DNA from: Phellopilus nigrolimitatus | Lineage: Eukaryota; Basidiomycota; Agaricomycetes; Hymenochaetales; Hymenochaetaceae | NCBI GenBank assembly: GCA_021029095.1 | Contig: JAJOHG010000178.1 | Span: forward strand, 1-51,936 | DNA: 51,936 bases | Direction: 5' to 3' | Shown: piece by piece, positions 1 to 10,792 of the stretch | Layout: each line of letters opens with the position of its first letter | How positions within the stretch are numbered: position 1 is the first letter of the stretch | Program-made: the position numbers and the translations under genes | The notes under the pieces: generated by a model | What the model saw: the letters and a program-made list of their open reading frames with translations, nothing else | The model's database searches: none | Told to the model about the DNA's origin: nothing

Positions 1-12
1 TTGAGAACACTA
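1..12. mobile_element. Terminal-inverted-repeat end of a hAT-like element, running off the window
   Basis: The first 12 bases, TTGAGAACACTA, equal the right-hand terminus of the complete 687-bp element at 8122-8808. This looks like the end of a second copy whose body lies left of the window. The match is short, so chance is not excluded. Confidence 0.4.
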
Positions 13-317
13 CATTGACCAGTGAATCACTGTGAACTTTTTACTTTTTCAAGCTCTTTATAGGAGTACTTCTTCTTTCTAATTGTTTTCGCAATACGGT
101 CCTTATTGACAGCATGAGAGAAGGGTCGAAAGTGGATCGATGTACATGTTTCGATATGGTTAGTACACAGGATGGCAGTTCGTAGTTGATCGGTAAAATA
201 CAACATATCACAGCATATTAAGCCGACCCACCCGCTGCACTGGAATCGAATCTCACTTTCGTCAAGATATTGATTTCCTGCTTTTCCATTATACGAAGTT
301 CGGGAGTTATGTCCAAC

Positions 318-2028
318 TCATACTACGGTACCGGACGTCTCTTCTAATACAGAAGAATCCTGGGCCATTTTCTTCCCAAATGTCTCCAGCTGTTCTTTGA
401 TCGAAAGCGCCTCCTCAATCAGTGTCTGCAGTCCTGACTCTGCGCTTGACTTGGGCACCTCAATCGGCTGCCGAGCAGCCAGTTCCCCCACCGCCTTCTG
501 TACAACCGCTCTCCACGTCGTCCCCTCGAGTGCGAGCGCGTCCGCGAGCTCGTCCTTGATGCGCCGGCACGCTCCGACACCATCGTACCCGAAGCCCGTG
601 TACAGCTGCACGGCCGACGCGCCTGCGCGCGCATAGTCGAGCGCGTCAGCGCCTGTGGAGATGCCCCCACAGCCTATGAGGGGCAGAGACTCCGGGAGGT
701 GCGCGCGAAGAGTGCGCAGAGCTCGGAGAGTAAGGGGTTTGAGAGGTGAGCCGGAGAGGCCGCCCGTCTCCGTTTTGCGGGCTGCAATGAGGATTGAGCG
801 GGAGTAAATCAAACGGCATGTAAAATATCTCACAGTCTGTGAGTCCCAGAGGACGCTGTACGGTCGTGTTGCTCACAATCACGCCGTCAACTCCTGAAGA
901 CGCCTTGACTGCCTCTGCAACGTCCTTCAACTCAATTTCGGACAGGTCGGGCGCGATTTTCAGTACGATACGTGGTCTGCGCGCCGTCAGTGTCTGAGCC
1001 GACAGCGGGAGCGCTTCCCGCTCAGCCGTTATCCCCGCGAGCAGCTCCTCTAACAGCCCGCGGGTCTGCAGCCCCCGGAGGCCCGGCGTGTTCGGACTCG
1101 ACACGTTTACGACAAGTACGTCTGCGTACGGACCGAATGTCTTGATTCCGTTGAGGAAGTCGGTGATTGCGTCCGGGGCGGATGCCTTGTTCTTTCCTAA
1201 ATTTATCGCGAGGAGCGCGTGCGGGCGCAGAGAGGCGTGAGCCTCAGGTTCAGGTGCGGGGCGGTCGGCAAAGATTTTGGGCAGGCGCGCACGCAGACGA
1301 GAAAGGACCGACGTAGCGCCTTCAGACGGGAATCCATAGCGGTTGATCATAGCTGAGTCGTCAGGAAGGTGGAAGACACGGGGAGTTGGGTTTCCTGGCT
1401 ACGAGTCCGTTTAGCGACGTGCTCTAGAAGGGAAACGAGACGGGAGCCTTGCCTGAGGCTTCGGCGTAACGCTGCCAATTTCAACCCATCCAAACCCAAG
1501 ATTGAATAATCCTGCAATAAGCTTACGGGTCGATATATATTACGTGCACACATGAAGAAGCACGCACCGTCAATGGCTTCGCCGTTCTTGTCAAACCCTG
1601 CTGCGAGTCCGATTGGGTTCGAAAGCGTTTCGCCCCATAACTGCGACCCCAGGTTATATATAAATATAAGCCGTTTCTCATGCCGAACATTCACTGCATA
1701 CCTCTGTGCTCAACCGCCCGTCGTCTACGCCCATGTCCTTCGGCGCCAGCCCACTTCTCAAAACTTTCACAGCAACCTTGTGCGACAACTCCGGATCCAA
1801 AGCATACCGCATGAGCGGAGTGAAGAAGTAGCGATGAATTGCAGACCGCGAGTCGAAGTAGTACACGGCAAACAGAGTACCAGACACCAGGATGGCAGTC
1901 GTCCCCACCGCACGCCGCAGCGTGTTCACAGATCGATTAGATGATGAAGAGAGCGGGCGGGTATGCCCGGGTAGACGAGCCTGCGCGAGCTGTCGCGCCG
2001 CTTGACGCGATGCCGCGCGAGAGAACAT
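318..2028 (-). CDS. DHODH: Dihydroorotate dehydrogenase, class 2, mitochondrial
   Basis: Oxidises dihydroorotate to orotate with quinone as acceptor, the fourth step of pyrimidine synthesis, on the mitochondrial inner membrane. Five exons read through to 495 aa: 1702-2028, 1568-1640, 1453-1511, 834-1398 and 318-781. The N-terminus is Arg/Ser-rich (presequence), followed by a hydrophobic segment (GTTAILVSGTLFAVYYF), as in membrane-bound class 2 enzymes. Family signatures in order: NPIGLAAGFDKNGEAIDG, GWVEIGSVTPKPQPGNP, INRYGFPSEG, VVNVSSPNTPGLRGLQ (catalytic Ser region), SNTT, ETGGLSG and LIGCGGIS (FMN phosphate). The ATG at 2028 begins the Arg-rich presequence; the frame is open 28 codons further up, but that stretch looks like 5' leader. 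Intron 3 (1399-1452) starts with GC instead of GT; only that splice restores PKPQPGNP. The gene looks intact and is transcribed away from the S10 copy. Confidence 0.95.
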
Positions 2029-2495
2029 TGCGCGCTCTTTCCGTTGAATGTGCACGACGTCAAAAGGCGTTCCGGGAACTTTTGCCGAACTGCCTATTCT
2101 GGATTCGTACAACCTTCCTTTTCTTCATCTCTCTTTTGCTTTTCCCGTGGAAAAGAATAATCAATCTGCTACATGTAATGCTGCACAATGGGCTGGATGG
2201 CTTCAAAGGCCGCATACCACCAACGAGACGATATCACCGACCGATGACAAATTGGCTTCGTAAATACATTGGAGAACACATGGTGTAGTCTGGGCGCTCA
2301 AGGAACCGCAGCTTATACTTAGAACCGCATGCCTTCGGAGTCATCAATTGTCCTGAGTCCCCTTGTATAACTTACAAGGTCAGTTCAATTCAATTCAGTT
2401 CGCTGCGATAAGCTTGCTGTCCGCATTGCTCAACATCACCAACGACTCGGACAGCTTTACAGCAAAAGACCTATCACTGGCACGTTCAGGGCGCA
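2029..2495. promoter_or_regulatory. Divergent intergenic region between DHODH and the S10 copy
   Basis: 467 bp between two start codons on opposite strands, so it should hold both promoters. No clear TATA box was found. From about 2390 rightward it becomes alignable with the inverse copy near 28630, so the left edge of the duplication lies inside this spacer. Confidence 0.4.
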
Positions 2496-4657
2496 ATGAA
2501 GTTTCTCTACTCCTTGTGTTCGCTTGTCTTGCTTGCTGGTGTCGCAAGAACTCTCGTCGATTCGCCTGGACAGAGTGTATTCTCAACCAGCAGGCACGGG
2601 TGTGTGAAGCACCACCACTACACGGAATCGACTAACTATCTGATGTCTGGCATACCAGGTCTCTGGAACTTACGACCGTCTCGTCCGACCATTTTACGAC
2701 TTTCTCTCATCCTGCGTTCCCCGGCAGAAGTGCTCGAATTAAGAAATCCAACTTCTGCGACGGCAACGTCGCGTTCGTGTTGTTTCCGCCCTCGTCAAAT
2801 GCAGAATTCACCAATAATCTTCATCCTCGACAGCTCGTACACCGGATACATCGACGTTGGAGCCAAGCACCTTTTCTTTTATTTCTTCGAGAGCAGAAAC
2901 GACCCGGATAATGATGACGTCCTTCTGTGGACCAATGGCGGTATGTCTTCCACGTGCGTTTTGAGTTTTATTCATTTAATTCTTTCTGAAGGACCTGGCG
3001 GTTCGTCCTCAATGGGCCTCTTCTTAGAGCTAGGTCATTTCTCTAGATTTTTACGGTACTTGATGAAGGAAGCTAATGTCAAAATACAGGACCATGCAAT
3101 ATCGTTTCGCCAAACAGCACAGAATATAACCCATACTCATGGAATTCAAATGCGAACATATTCTTCATTGACCAACCTACTGGTACCGGATTTTCCTATC
3201 ACGAGTTCGGTGACATACCCGTACGCGACTTCCATCTGCTTACGCTCCTATTGAGCAGTCTACAACTGAGGAAGCCGGGAACGATATAGCACGATTCATT
3301 GCTGCTTTCTTTGAAACGTTCCCCAAGTTCAAGGGCCGCAACTTCCATCTGACCGGCGAATCTTACGCAGTACGTCCAATGTCCTAATTGAAGCCCGTTT
3401 AATATGATCTCGAATATCTCTAATCGACCTAGGGACGTTTCCTCCCCGTTTATGCCGCTGCTGTTTATGACCATAATGAAGTCCTCGTTTCAAATGGATT
3501 TACCCCGGTGAACTTAAAATCCGTCATGATCGGTAAGTATATTCTTGTAAATTGTTAAGTCAGGTTATCAACAGACGCCCATATAGGAAATGGGGCGACA
3601 GATTTCTTCTAGTGCGTTGACATTAAACGAATTATTTCCTCGTCTAAGGTCTATCTAGCCTCGTGCGTTCGTACTACGATATGCAATGCACGGCGGCATC
3701 GGTTGCGCCTGTTCAAACAATCAGGTACTTAATTTCAAACTTTTCAGAAGTACAGAATCCCGCTGATGGTAAATAGTGCGTGTGTCCGCATGAAGCAAAT
3801 CGTGAGTCCTTTCTCATTCATTGGAAGGCAAGTATGCATATCTGAAGCATTCCCTGAATATGTGCTTAAAGTTACCTCGCTGCGAGAGGTGGTCCAAGAA
3901 AGCTTGCATAGACCATTTCGACCTTATCGATTGTAACGCAGCGTTCAAATTCTGCTCCGAAGAGATGATGCCATATCTCGAACTTGGTACTCAACCCACC
4001 GCTCCTGTGAAGGAAGACCAGCGCTCATCGAAATTCAGGCTACAGCTACTACGACATGTCGAAGAAATGCGATACTAACACAGACTGCTACCCAGGACAA
4101 TTGTAGGTCATTCCGTTTTCTTGAATGATCTTACAGGACTAAATTTGAGTGGCAGTGATATTGTAGCCTACCTCGATTCGCCCGAGGTACGAAAGATGCT
4201 CGGGGTGGACCACGCATTCGGCAATTTTACCAATATCGCCATGGATGTGTACAACCGCTTCTGGGCAAGCGGCGACCCGCTGCACCAAACTCAATTGTAC
4301 ATCCCAGAGCTTCTTGCGCGCGGCGTGAAGGTGCTTATCTACGCAGGCACCTACGACTTCATCGCAAACTGGGTTGGAAACGAGCGGTGGACGCTAGACA
4401 TGGACTGGGCGAATAAAGAAGCATTCGCAGGCTCGCCGTTGACGGAGTGGTTCGTGAATGGGGAGCCGGCAGGGAAGACGAGGGCATATGGGAACTTTAC
4501 GTTCACGACAATTTATGGCGCGGGCCATTTGGTCTGTCTTTTGTGTTTATTCTTTTTTGATGGAATAGCTGATTACCTGCATTCGCAGGTTCCGCATGAT
4601 AAGCCTGTCGAGTCTTTGGAGATGCTAAAACGTTGGCTCGCAGAAAAGCCCATGTAA
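2496..4657 (+). pseudogene. Serine carboxypeptidase (peptidase S10), copy A, probably frameshifted
   Basis: Secreted or vacuolar carboxypeptidase family. The start encodes a signal peptide ([20 protein letters not shown]). About ten exons can be spliced and give family motifs in order: [68 protein letters not shown] followed after an intron by GRFLPVYAAAVYDHNE, CVRMKQI, and near the end GTYDFIANW and GAGHLVPHDKP. The catalytic Ser, Asp and His positions are therefore kept. The usual GGPGCSS has Gly in place of Cys. Compared with copy B there are indels at about 2605-2665; the last is a net one-base loss near 2655-2660 that puts the signal peptide out of frame with the body. Unless an unseen micro-intron repairs this, the gene is dead. 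Intron 4 has also shrunk to about 38 nt. Confidence 0.75.
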
Positions 4658-5999
4658 ATGTTTGCCTTCCGAGATTTTCGACTCTTCTGTTTGGCCAAAT
4701 CAAAGCTCCCTAACTCGAAGAAATATATGTACAACTACGCTATGCAACGTCTATCTACGCCGTTTGATCTCGAAGGGACTGTTCTTTGTCGAGTTCAGAA
4801 TTGGCCTGCAGCTATGTCCTATTTTGTCCTACCTGAGAGCTTCAAGGGCCGGAGAAAATGCGTATGCTTATGAGTCTTTTTTTCTTTCGAAGACCAGTCA
4901 ATCCGCGTAAAACCGATCGCATCGGTGTTTCGTCTTTTGAGAGCAAAAGTACCTCGAGGGATTGCGCAAGCCATGTCGCATATAGCGCAGCCGCCACGGT
5001 GTGTTGGATCTTTTTCACGAAGACGATGTCCCAATCGATATACTGGGTTTTCGAAGGGTCAAAGTCCTCACTTACATCCGGTTGCGGTAGCGGGCAAGCA
5101 CGAATAGGTTTGGCTAGCATTCGATCATTCAGCATCCCTCTTTGAATTTTCCTCGACTAACCAAGTCCCAAACCAGACCACTGTTCTCGCAGTAAAATCA
5201 TGTGCACCTATGTTGCATGTTGCAGGAAAGACCAACAAATGTTCTTCGATTCCTCTTTCTGTGTCATGCCGGTTGCGTACATCATCATGCTTTGACAACT
5301 CCCTCCTAAACTTTGTCTATTTTTGTAATCTAGGTATTCAGGAAGTGTTTTCTACTCGGGTCGTGCAACTCTCAGTGAGCCTGGTGTTCTGATTACCAAT
5401 GCACCAGTAACTGGCTCTACAGTCATAACCGTTGGGCATACTTTTGTGTCCTTGAGGATGTCTGCATGTATTGAAAGCTTATTTGCCGGTTGCGTGCCCG
5501 AGCAGAAGAGCTGGTAGCACAGAACAAAGCCATCATGCAGCATGAACATGTGCCCTGTATGTGACCAAGTGGCGAGGCAAAGTTGCAAACAGTAGTGATA
5601 ACTTTGTAACCATTGAGTAGCAATGTCACTGTATTGCCAACTGTTGATCTGATTATTTGCAATGCACATAATGATTATCATGCCACAAAGTTCCAGAGTG
5701 TAGCATAGAACAAACGTTATTCTCTGTTCTTTAACCCTAATTTTACAATTAAACTTTGAAGAATCCAGATAGGGGTAAAGGTAAAACAAAAATAGGAATT
5801 GGATCGCTGTGTAACATGTCACACTCACACTATGCATTCCAGCACGCAAAGGATGTGCGTTAGGACTTCCAGTTCGTTTGGTGCAGTGTGTACTATTTAA
5901 TGGGGGTGGACGGGTTTCTGGTACAATTTGTACTATCTCCTTCCTTTCTGTCTCCTCTCCTTTCACTCGTTTCACTGGCACGTTCCAATTCACTCGTTT
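4658..5999. other. Intergenic region between S10 and F-box genes, arm A
   Basis: Apart from the small antisense ORF at 4842-5135 nothing convincing was seen. The whole stretch aligns with 24924-26368 of arm B with indels and substitutions, as expected of non-coding DNA that diverged after duplication. Confidence 0.5.
4842..5135 (-). other. Small ORF antisense to the S10 3' flank, shared with arm B
   Basis: 97 codons open on the strand opposite the S10 gene, just downstream of it. The part EDFDPSK-QYIDWDIVFVKKIQH-VAAALYATWLAQSLEV is kept in frame in the other arm (25783-26124), and a third, more eroded DNA copy lies at 8885-9030. Differences between the arms include several amino-acid changes, so purifying selection is not obvious. 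It may be a relic exon of a gene once next to the S10 locus. No family was recognised. Confidence 0.25.
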
Positions 6000-7696
6000 A
6001 TGGAACATCGCCAATTAACATCGCCGACGCGTCTACCCAATCTTCCTGTTGAATTGATTGTTCACATCTTCTCGTTTTGCAGCTTTGATGATGTCAGGAA
6101 TCTAGGTCGTGTAAGTCTTCCCTTCCGTCATCTGCTTTGAGTAGTTTAACACGATATACATCCCTAGACCTGCAGATATTTACGCAATCTACACAACGCA
6201 CGCCCAGTCTGGATCTCGTTGCTTCGAAATCTGGACATTGATCAAGCACCTGCGATTCCCCCATACTTGCGACTCGATTCTCTCTCGACTAAGGAACTAA
6301 AAAAGACTGTCATCAAAGCCATACGCACTTCTGACACCTGGCACTCTCACGAGACTCTCCGTGTGTCTCGAATTATGGAGCTGCGCATTAATAATACTGC
6401 TGACCCTGCCAACTTGGACGATATTGATCCTCGACTTCTTCCTGGAGGTCAGCATGTTCTTCTTAAACGTCGCGGACGGCTGGAACTGTGGTCGACCAAC
6501 TCTAGCGAGCTTGTCTGGACTGTCCCTGCAGATAGAGCTAATCTCGGTTGCATTTCATTTGATTTTGAGCTGGTTGAAGACGGCAAAACACTAATGGTCG
6601 CAGGCGTGTTTCGCGACAAAGGCTCTTTGACAAATTCGACGACAATGTAAGTGTTCATTTTGTCGGTGTTTGATAGTGACAATTGAACAGACATTTTGAA
6701 TATATCAGCAGTTACGCTCGTGTTTTCTCTTATGACTTTGAGAGGAAAGAAGAAGAGAGGCTCGTAATTGAGCGTGTACTTCCTGCAACGGAGCTCTCCC
6801 GTTTGATGATCCGAGGGGACTTCCTTCTCGTTCATAGTACGCATAAATTCCATGTCCTCCTTGTGAACTGGAAGACACAATCGTCTGTGATATTGAGTTA
6901 CTCAGACCAGAGCGTAAGCTGCTCCCGTCTTTAGCGTCTTGTCTTTCACAACTCACATTGCTGCTAATAGGGACGGGTAGTAAATGCACCCACGGCTCTC
7001 GTTGGAGACCAGCACATCGTCGTCGCTCTCGACATCAACCCCCTCTCGCTCGTCGCACTGCCGCTCTCCTCGCTCGCCGGCCGCTGGTCGCAGAGCGAGC
7101 ACCATGCCGAATGGGAGGTCATCACGATCGTTCCCGAGGCGCTGTGCAAACAGCGAGGTGGCGGCGCTGTTCTCCAGCTGGTGCCGTCCGGGGTGTATGC
7201 CGTCGGTGCTGGGCCGTCGGTGCTCGCGCTCCATGCTTTTTCGCCCTCCTGGCGCGGTGCCGACGCGCCCATGGAAATCCATATTGTTGCGTATGAACAC
7301 ATACTGAGCGACCAGCGGACAAAGCGCCTCCATTCGTACCGCGTCCAGCTGTCGCGCGTCGCGGAGGCCGCGCGGGGCAACGCTCCTTGCTGTCAGCCGG
7401 CGGACAGCGCGGTGTCAGACGGGCAGTGGCGGCTCGCGCTCATCGCCCAGCGCACCACGATCACGAACTACGTGCCGTCAAATTCACACTGCATTATGAA
7501 CTCAGGACGCATGCTCTCTGTGCTGGAAAAGCTTGTTTGCTTCTCACTCTTCCCGGGCGCGCTGTTGCCGGTCAAGATTTTAAACCTAGGCATGAATACC
7601 CGGCCGGAGGAAGAATCGACGTCTGCCTCCGTTGAGCCATGGAGCGGTGCACTTACCATTGGGACACCGGGGCTAGTGAGGATAGTCCATTTTTGA
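6000..7696 (+). CDS. F-box protein, copy A
   Basis: Four exons (6000-6110, 6168-6646, 6691-6913, 6971-7696) give a 512-aa protein. The N-terminal F-box reads LPNLPVELIVHIFSFCSFDD at about residues 13-31, followed by TCRYLRNLHNARPVWISLLR, the usual continuation in basidiomycete F-box proteins. The rest, including PRLLPGGQHVLLKRRGRLELWS, looks like the degenerate beta-propeller-type C-terminal region seen in these expanded families, where it should bind the target of an SCF ubiquitin ligase; no target can be read from sequence. All splice sites are canonical and no lesion is visible. The copy at 23230-24923 (-) is very similar and also open throughout. Confidence 0.85.
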
Positions 7697-8011
7697 GCAT
7701 CTGGACGTATAAACACTGTACATTATATACCGTGGAAAATGATGAGATATCTCTTGAATTTGTAGGATCTGATGAATGCTTAAGCTTGCTAACGAAGCCG
7801 CAGAAAATATTTACGGCACGTATCTCGTAGACCGCTTTTCAGAGATCTCGCGAGTTTTTATTGTGGCTTTCTTGCGAATGTCGAAAAGAAGATACGAGTG
7901 GTAAGAAAACGCTATCATCGGGCTCTCAGCCAAATGATCTCTGGGGATGTGCTGCACAGCACGTCCGTGATCATGAACTCTTTCAGCATTTTATAGCTTT
8001 CGAGCTCGAGT

Positions 8012-8090
8012 AGCTTTACGCTGAACACTGGCGAATGCGTCCAATTTCGTCAAGCGTTATCCGTTGAACCACGCCACACGTTTTGGTTGA
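8012..8090 (+). pseudogene. Relic of the 5' end of a ustY-like gene
   Basis: The sequence after AGCTTTACGCTGAACAC is alignable, at roughly two thirds identity, with the promoter and first 15-20 codons of the UstY-like gene that starts at 22889 on the minus strand. No open frame remains and the rest of the gene is absent; the hAT-like element follows at 8122. The duplicated segment therefore seems to have included the start of the ustY gene. Confidence 0.4.
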
Positions 8091-8121
8091 GCCCTCAGTC
8101 GATGTACCGGATTGCGGGCGA

Positions 8122-8808
8122 TAGTGTTCTCAAAGGTCAGGTCGGGCCAGGTCAGAACACTTTTCCACCCGACCCTGACCTGGCCAGGTCGGGATTTTCT
8201 GAGTTTTAGCTGACCTTGACCTGACCCGCTGTGACCCGCAGCTGACCTGACCCAGCAGGTCAGGTCAGGGTCGACCCGGGGCCGGCCACCGACCTGCAAG
8301 TAAACATATTTTTTTCACAAAATGTTCACCAAAAAATATTTTATAGATGCCATTTTCACTTTATAAGACACTCATCACAATAAAATGCTAATACAAAAGT
8401 TCCCTTTTCTTGAGGAAGCTAGAAAGCCATATTCAACTTGGTGCAGCCTTAGCTTTGTAAGCAGTGACACAAAACTGCAAGTACCATATGCAGTATATTT
8501 GTCACAAAAGAACTTAAATTTATGCCTGGTTTAGGATAGTACATATCCGAGTGGACTTGGGTCGGAAAGTTCTCAAGCTTTCACAGCTTACAATATGCTC
8601 TTGTCTACCTCTCAAGTACTTCCGGGTCACGGGTCAGGTCAAGGTCGGTCGGGGGTCGAGGCGGGTCGGGAAATTCTGGCGGATGCTGACCTTGACCCGG
8701 CCCAGCAACGGCCCAGCTTGACCTGACCCGCTAGTGACCTGACCCGCGGGTCAGGTCAGTGGTCGACCCCGGGTCAGCACGGGTCTGACCCGGCCTTTGA
8801 GAACACTA
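8122..8808. mobile_element. Non-autonomous hAT-like element with 8-bp target duplication
   Basis: The termini are inverted repeats, TAGTGTTCTCAAAGG at the left and CCTTTGAGAACACTA at the right. The element is flanked by perfect 8-bp direct repeats GCGGGCGA at 8114-8121 and 8809-8816. An 8-bp duplication and short TIRs are typical of the hAT superfamily. Subterminal zones (about 8135-8290 and 8625-8790) are packed with GGTCAGGT / GACCTGACC motifs in both orientations, and the core is AT-rich. No transposase ORF is present, so it depends on an enzyme made elsewhere. Confidence 0.85.
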
Positions 8809-8884
8809 GCGGGCGAGCCGAGACGAATGTCGCTGTCATAGACTTATTTGTACCGGAGGCAATGGCGTTGCTCGCCTGAATCAT

Positions 8885-9030
8885 GTTCAAAGATCATATC
8901 CCGGTCGCGGCAGTGGGAAAGCACAAATAGGTTCGGTAGCATTCAGTACTCGGTGTACTTCTTTTTCAGCCCAACCCAGCACTAGACTAGACCGCTGTTC
9001 TGGTACACATACCTTCGGTATCCCACAGAA
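8885..9030 (+). repeat. Eroded third copy of the S10 downstream flank
   Basis: Blocks such as CGGTCGCGGCAGTGGG AAGCACAAATAGGTT and GGTAGCATTC, then AGACTAGACCGCTGTTCT, follow the same order as 5080-5200 in arm A. The copy lies in the same orientation as arm A and carries none of the coding exons. Confidence 0.4.
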
Positions 9031-9634
9031 AGCGGTTAGTCTTTTTCGGTTCCTCGAGGAGTAGCGCTATGCAGCAGGCGCACATCTTCGTGTAAAAAGT
9101 CTCTCGCCATGTCGCACCAAAGTATACAATTTAGGACTAGTGTCCGTTTTACGAATAAGCCGTCAGGAGTGTATTGAGTCCCCTTGCGAGATTAGACGCC
9201 GTCCAGGAGGAAAATTGTAGCCATAGTCCTGGCGGGAGAAAAGAATATTGAATTAAGGATTTATAGGATGCACACGTCTACTTTTACCGGTGCAAATATC
9301 ACTACGAGCTAGAAGTGTTGGTGAACATTGGATGGCACGGTTGGGGTGGCAATGGCGCCCGCGCTCTCATGCTGGGCATGTTACATGTCGTACTGACACA
9401 TGTGGATAAGTCGACGACAAAGATCAACCGCGCATCGAGCGTCGAGCCAAAGAGCACGGAAAGTCGTCGAGCGAGTGGCGACGGAAAAAACGGCTGTGAA
9501 GAGCAGCATCACGGAGAGAAGGAGTGAATCATCATGCGAGTAAGTAGGTACGGCGAGTGAAGCAAAGTGCGCCAGTGGCGACGACCGCAGTGTAAATTAG
9601 TGTAATTGGGGGGGGGGCTATAGTTGTCGATGTT

Positions 9635-9750
9635 CGGGTCAGGTTTGGGTCAGGCTGACCCCGGACCCCGAACCGGACCAGTTCTGACATTTTGGCCGAC
9701 CCTTGACCCGAACTTGTCATGATCGGTTCGGTTCGAGGGTCGATCCCTCT
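9635..9750. repeat. Possible fragment of another TIR element
   Basis: Dense alternation of GGTCAGG-type and GACCC-type motifs resembles the subterminal repeats of the element at 8122-8808. No terminal repeat or target duplication could be found. Confidence 0.3.
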
Positions 9751-10792
9751 GAATCTGGAAATTCTATATAAACTTAAAATATTGCACTATAATCGTGCAC
9801 GTGACGTTTATTCGGATTTACATAAACAAGAATTCAAAATTACTGCAGGCCACACAACTCCTTCAAACTTTCGATATCAAAAATTCTGACGATGATTTGG
9901 ATTTGTTATAATAGTGCAGGAAGGCTGCTCTAATAACTGCATAAGAAGCGGTAGTCTGCTTGTCTGCCTATTCAAGTGGAAGATTTGATACTTGTTTACC
10001 TACGCATTTCCTACCATATATTTTAGATTCCCTTTATGATCTCCTTTTCCTGACTCGTAGTTATTGTCATCGTCAATCTCTGGATCTCCGAGGCCGATCG
10101 AGATCCTAGAACTAAACACATCACATGAAACTTGTGCACCAGCCACAACCGCCGAAACAGAAACGCTCGCTCTCATCGCTTGACAGCCTGGGATCGCCGG
10201 CACCCCGCATTGATATTCACAGGTACAGCATATATAGTATCTGCATTCATTCTGAATACACTCGGCTAGTTGTCAATTCATGTTTACATCTAAGAGCCTA
10301 CAGACAGCCTGATGGTGTCCTGACTTTTGATCCTGCAGGCTGCCTCTCAGTCGGACCGTAAAATTCACCGACCAGCCGCTATTCAGTCCCCGCGCCCAGT
10401 AATGCGCGCCCATCTATATCATAAACGTTTCGCAAACACGATGTCATGGTATCTTTATGGTTATACATTTAGTACAGCGTCCGAAAGAGTGTAGGACAGA
10501 TGAAGGAGTGGATGGTGGGGAAGTCGAGAAGTAAGTGCATGACCAAGATACGGAGATGACTACAGACAACAGTAGGTCTTTTGGAATACATAGACGCACA
10601 GAGTGAACATTCGGAGGGGAAACGGAGTAAAAGGAAGAGCGTGCCAGGCTTCCAAGACCATAAAAACACATAATGTTAGGTAGTCCGCGTCAATTGATTC
10701 GACAAGAGAACAAGGATAGACAGGAAAATTATAAATATTATACAGCGTGGCCGGTCTCAATGATTCTCGACACTTTAATCTGCGATGCAATG

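Larger units (their letters stand above)
2390..8090 (+). repeat. Inverted duplication, arm A (about 5.7 kb)
   Basis: The stretch from just before the S10 start codon through the F-box gene and about 390 bp beyond is repeated in opposite orientation at roughly 22840-28640. Gene order, intron positions and intergenic sequence are all shared. Similarity is uneven: the F-box exons are nearly identical, while the S10 gene and flanks are clearly diverged with small indels. The arms are separated by about 15 kb of mostly single-copy sequence holding the peptide cluster. Edges were placed by eye and are good to a few tens of bases. Confidence 0.9.
8817..10792. other. Gene-poor, repeat-rich spacer
   Basis: No supportable gene. 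About 8885-9030 resembles the S10 downstream flank (5060-5210). About 9635-9750 holds GGTCAGG / GACCCGAACC motifs like the subterminal parts of the hAT-like element, after a run of nine G near 9608. The remainder (9750-10790) shows no recognised content. Confidence 0.5.

Noticed and set aside
9600..9620. Run of nine G as a structural or telomeric element
   Set aside because: An isolated homopolymer without repeats around it; could also be a sequencing-length ambiguity.
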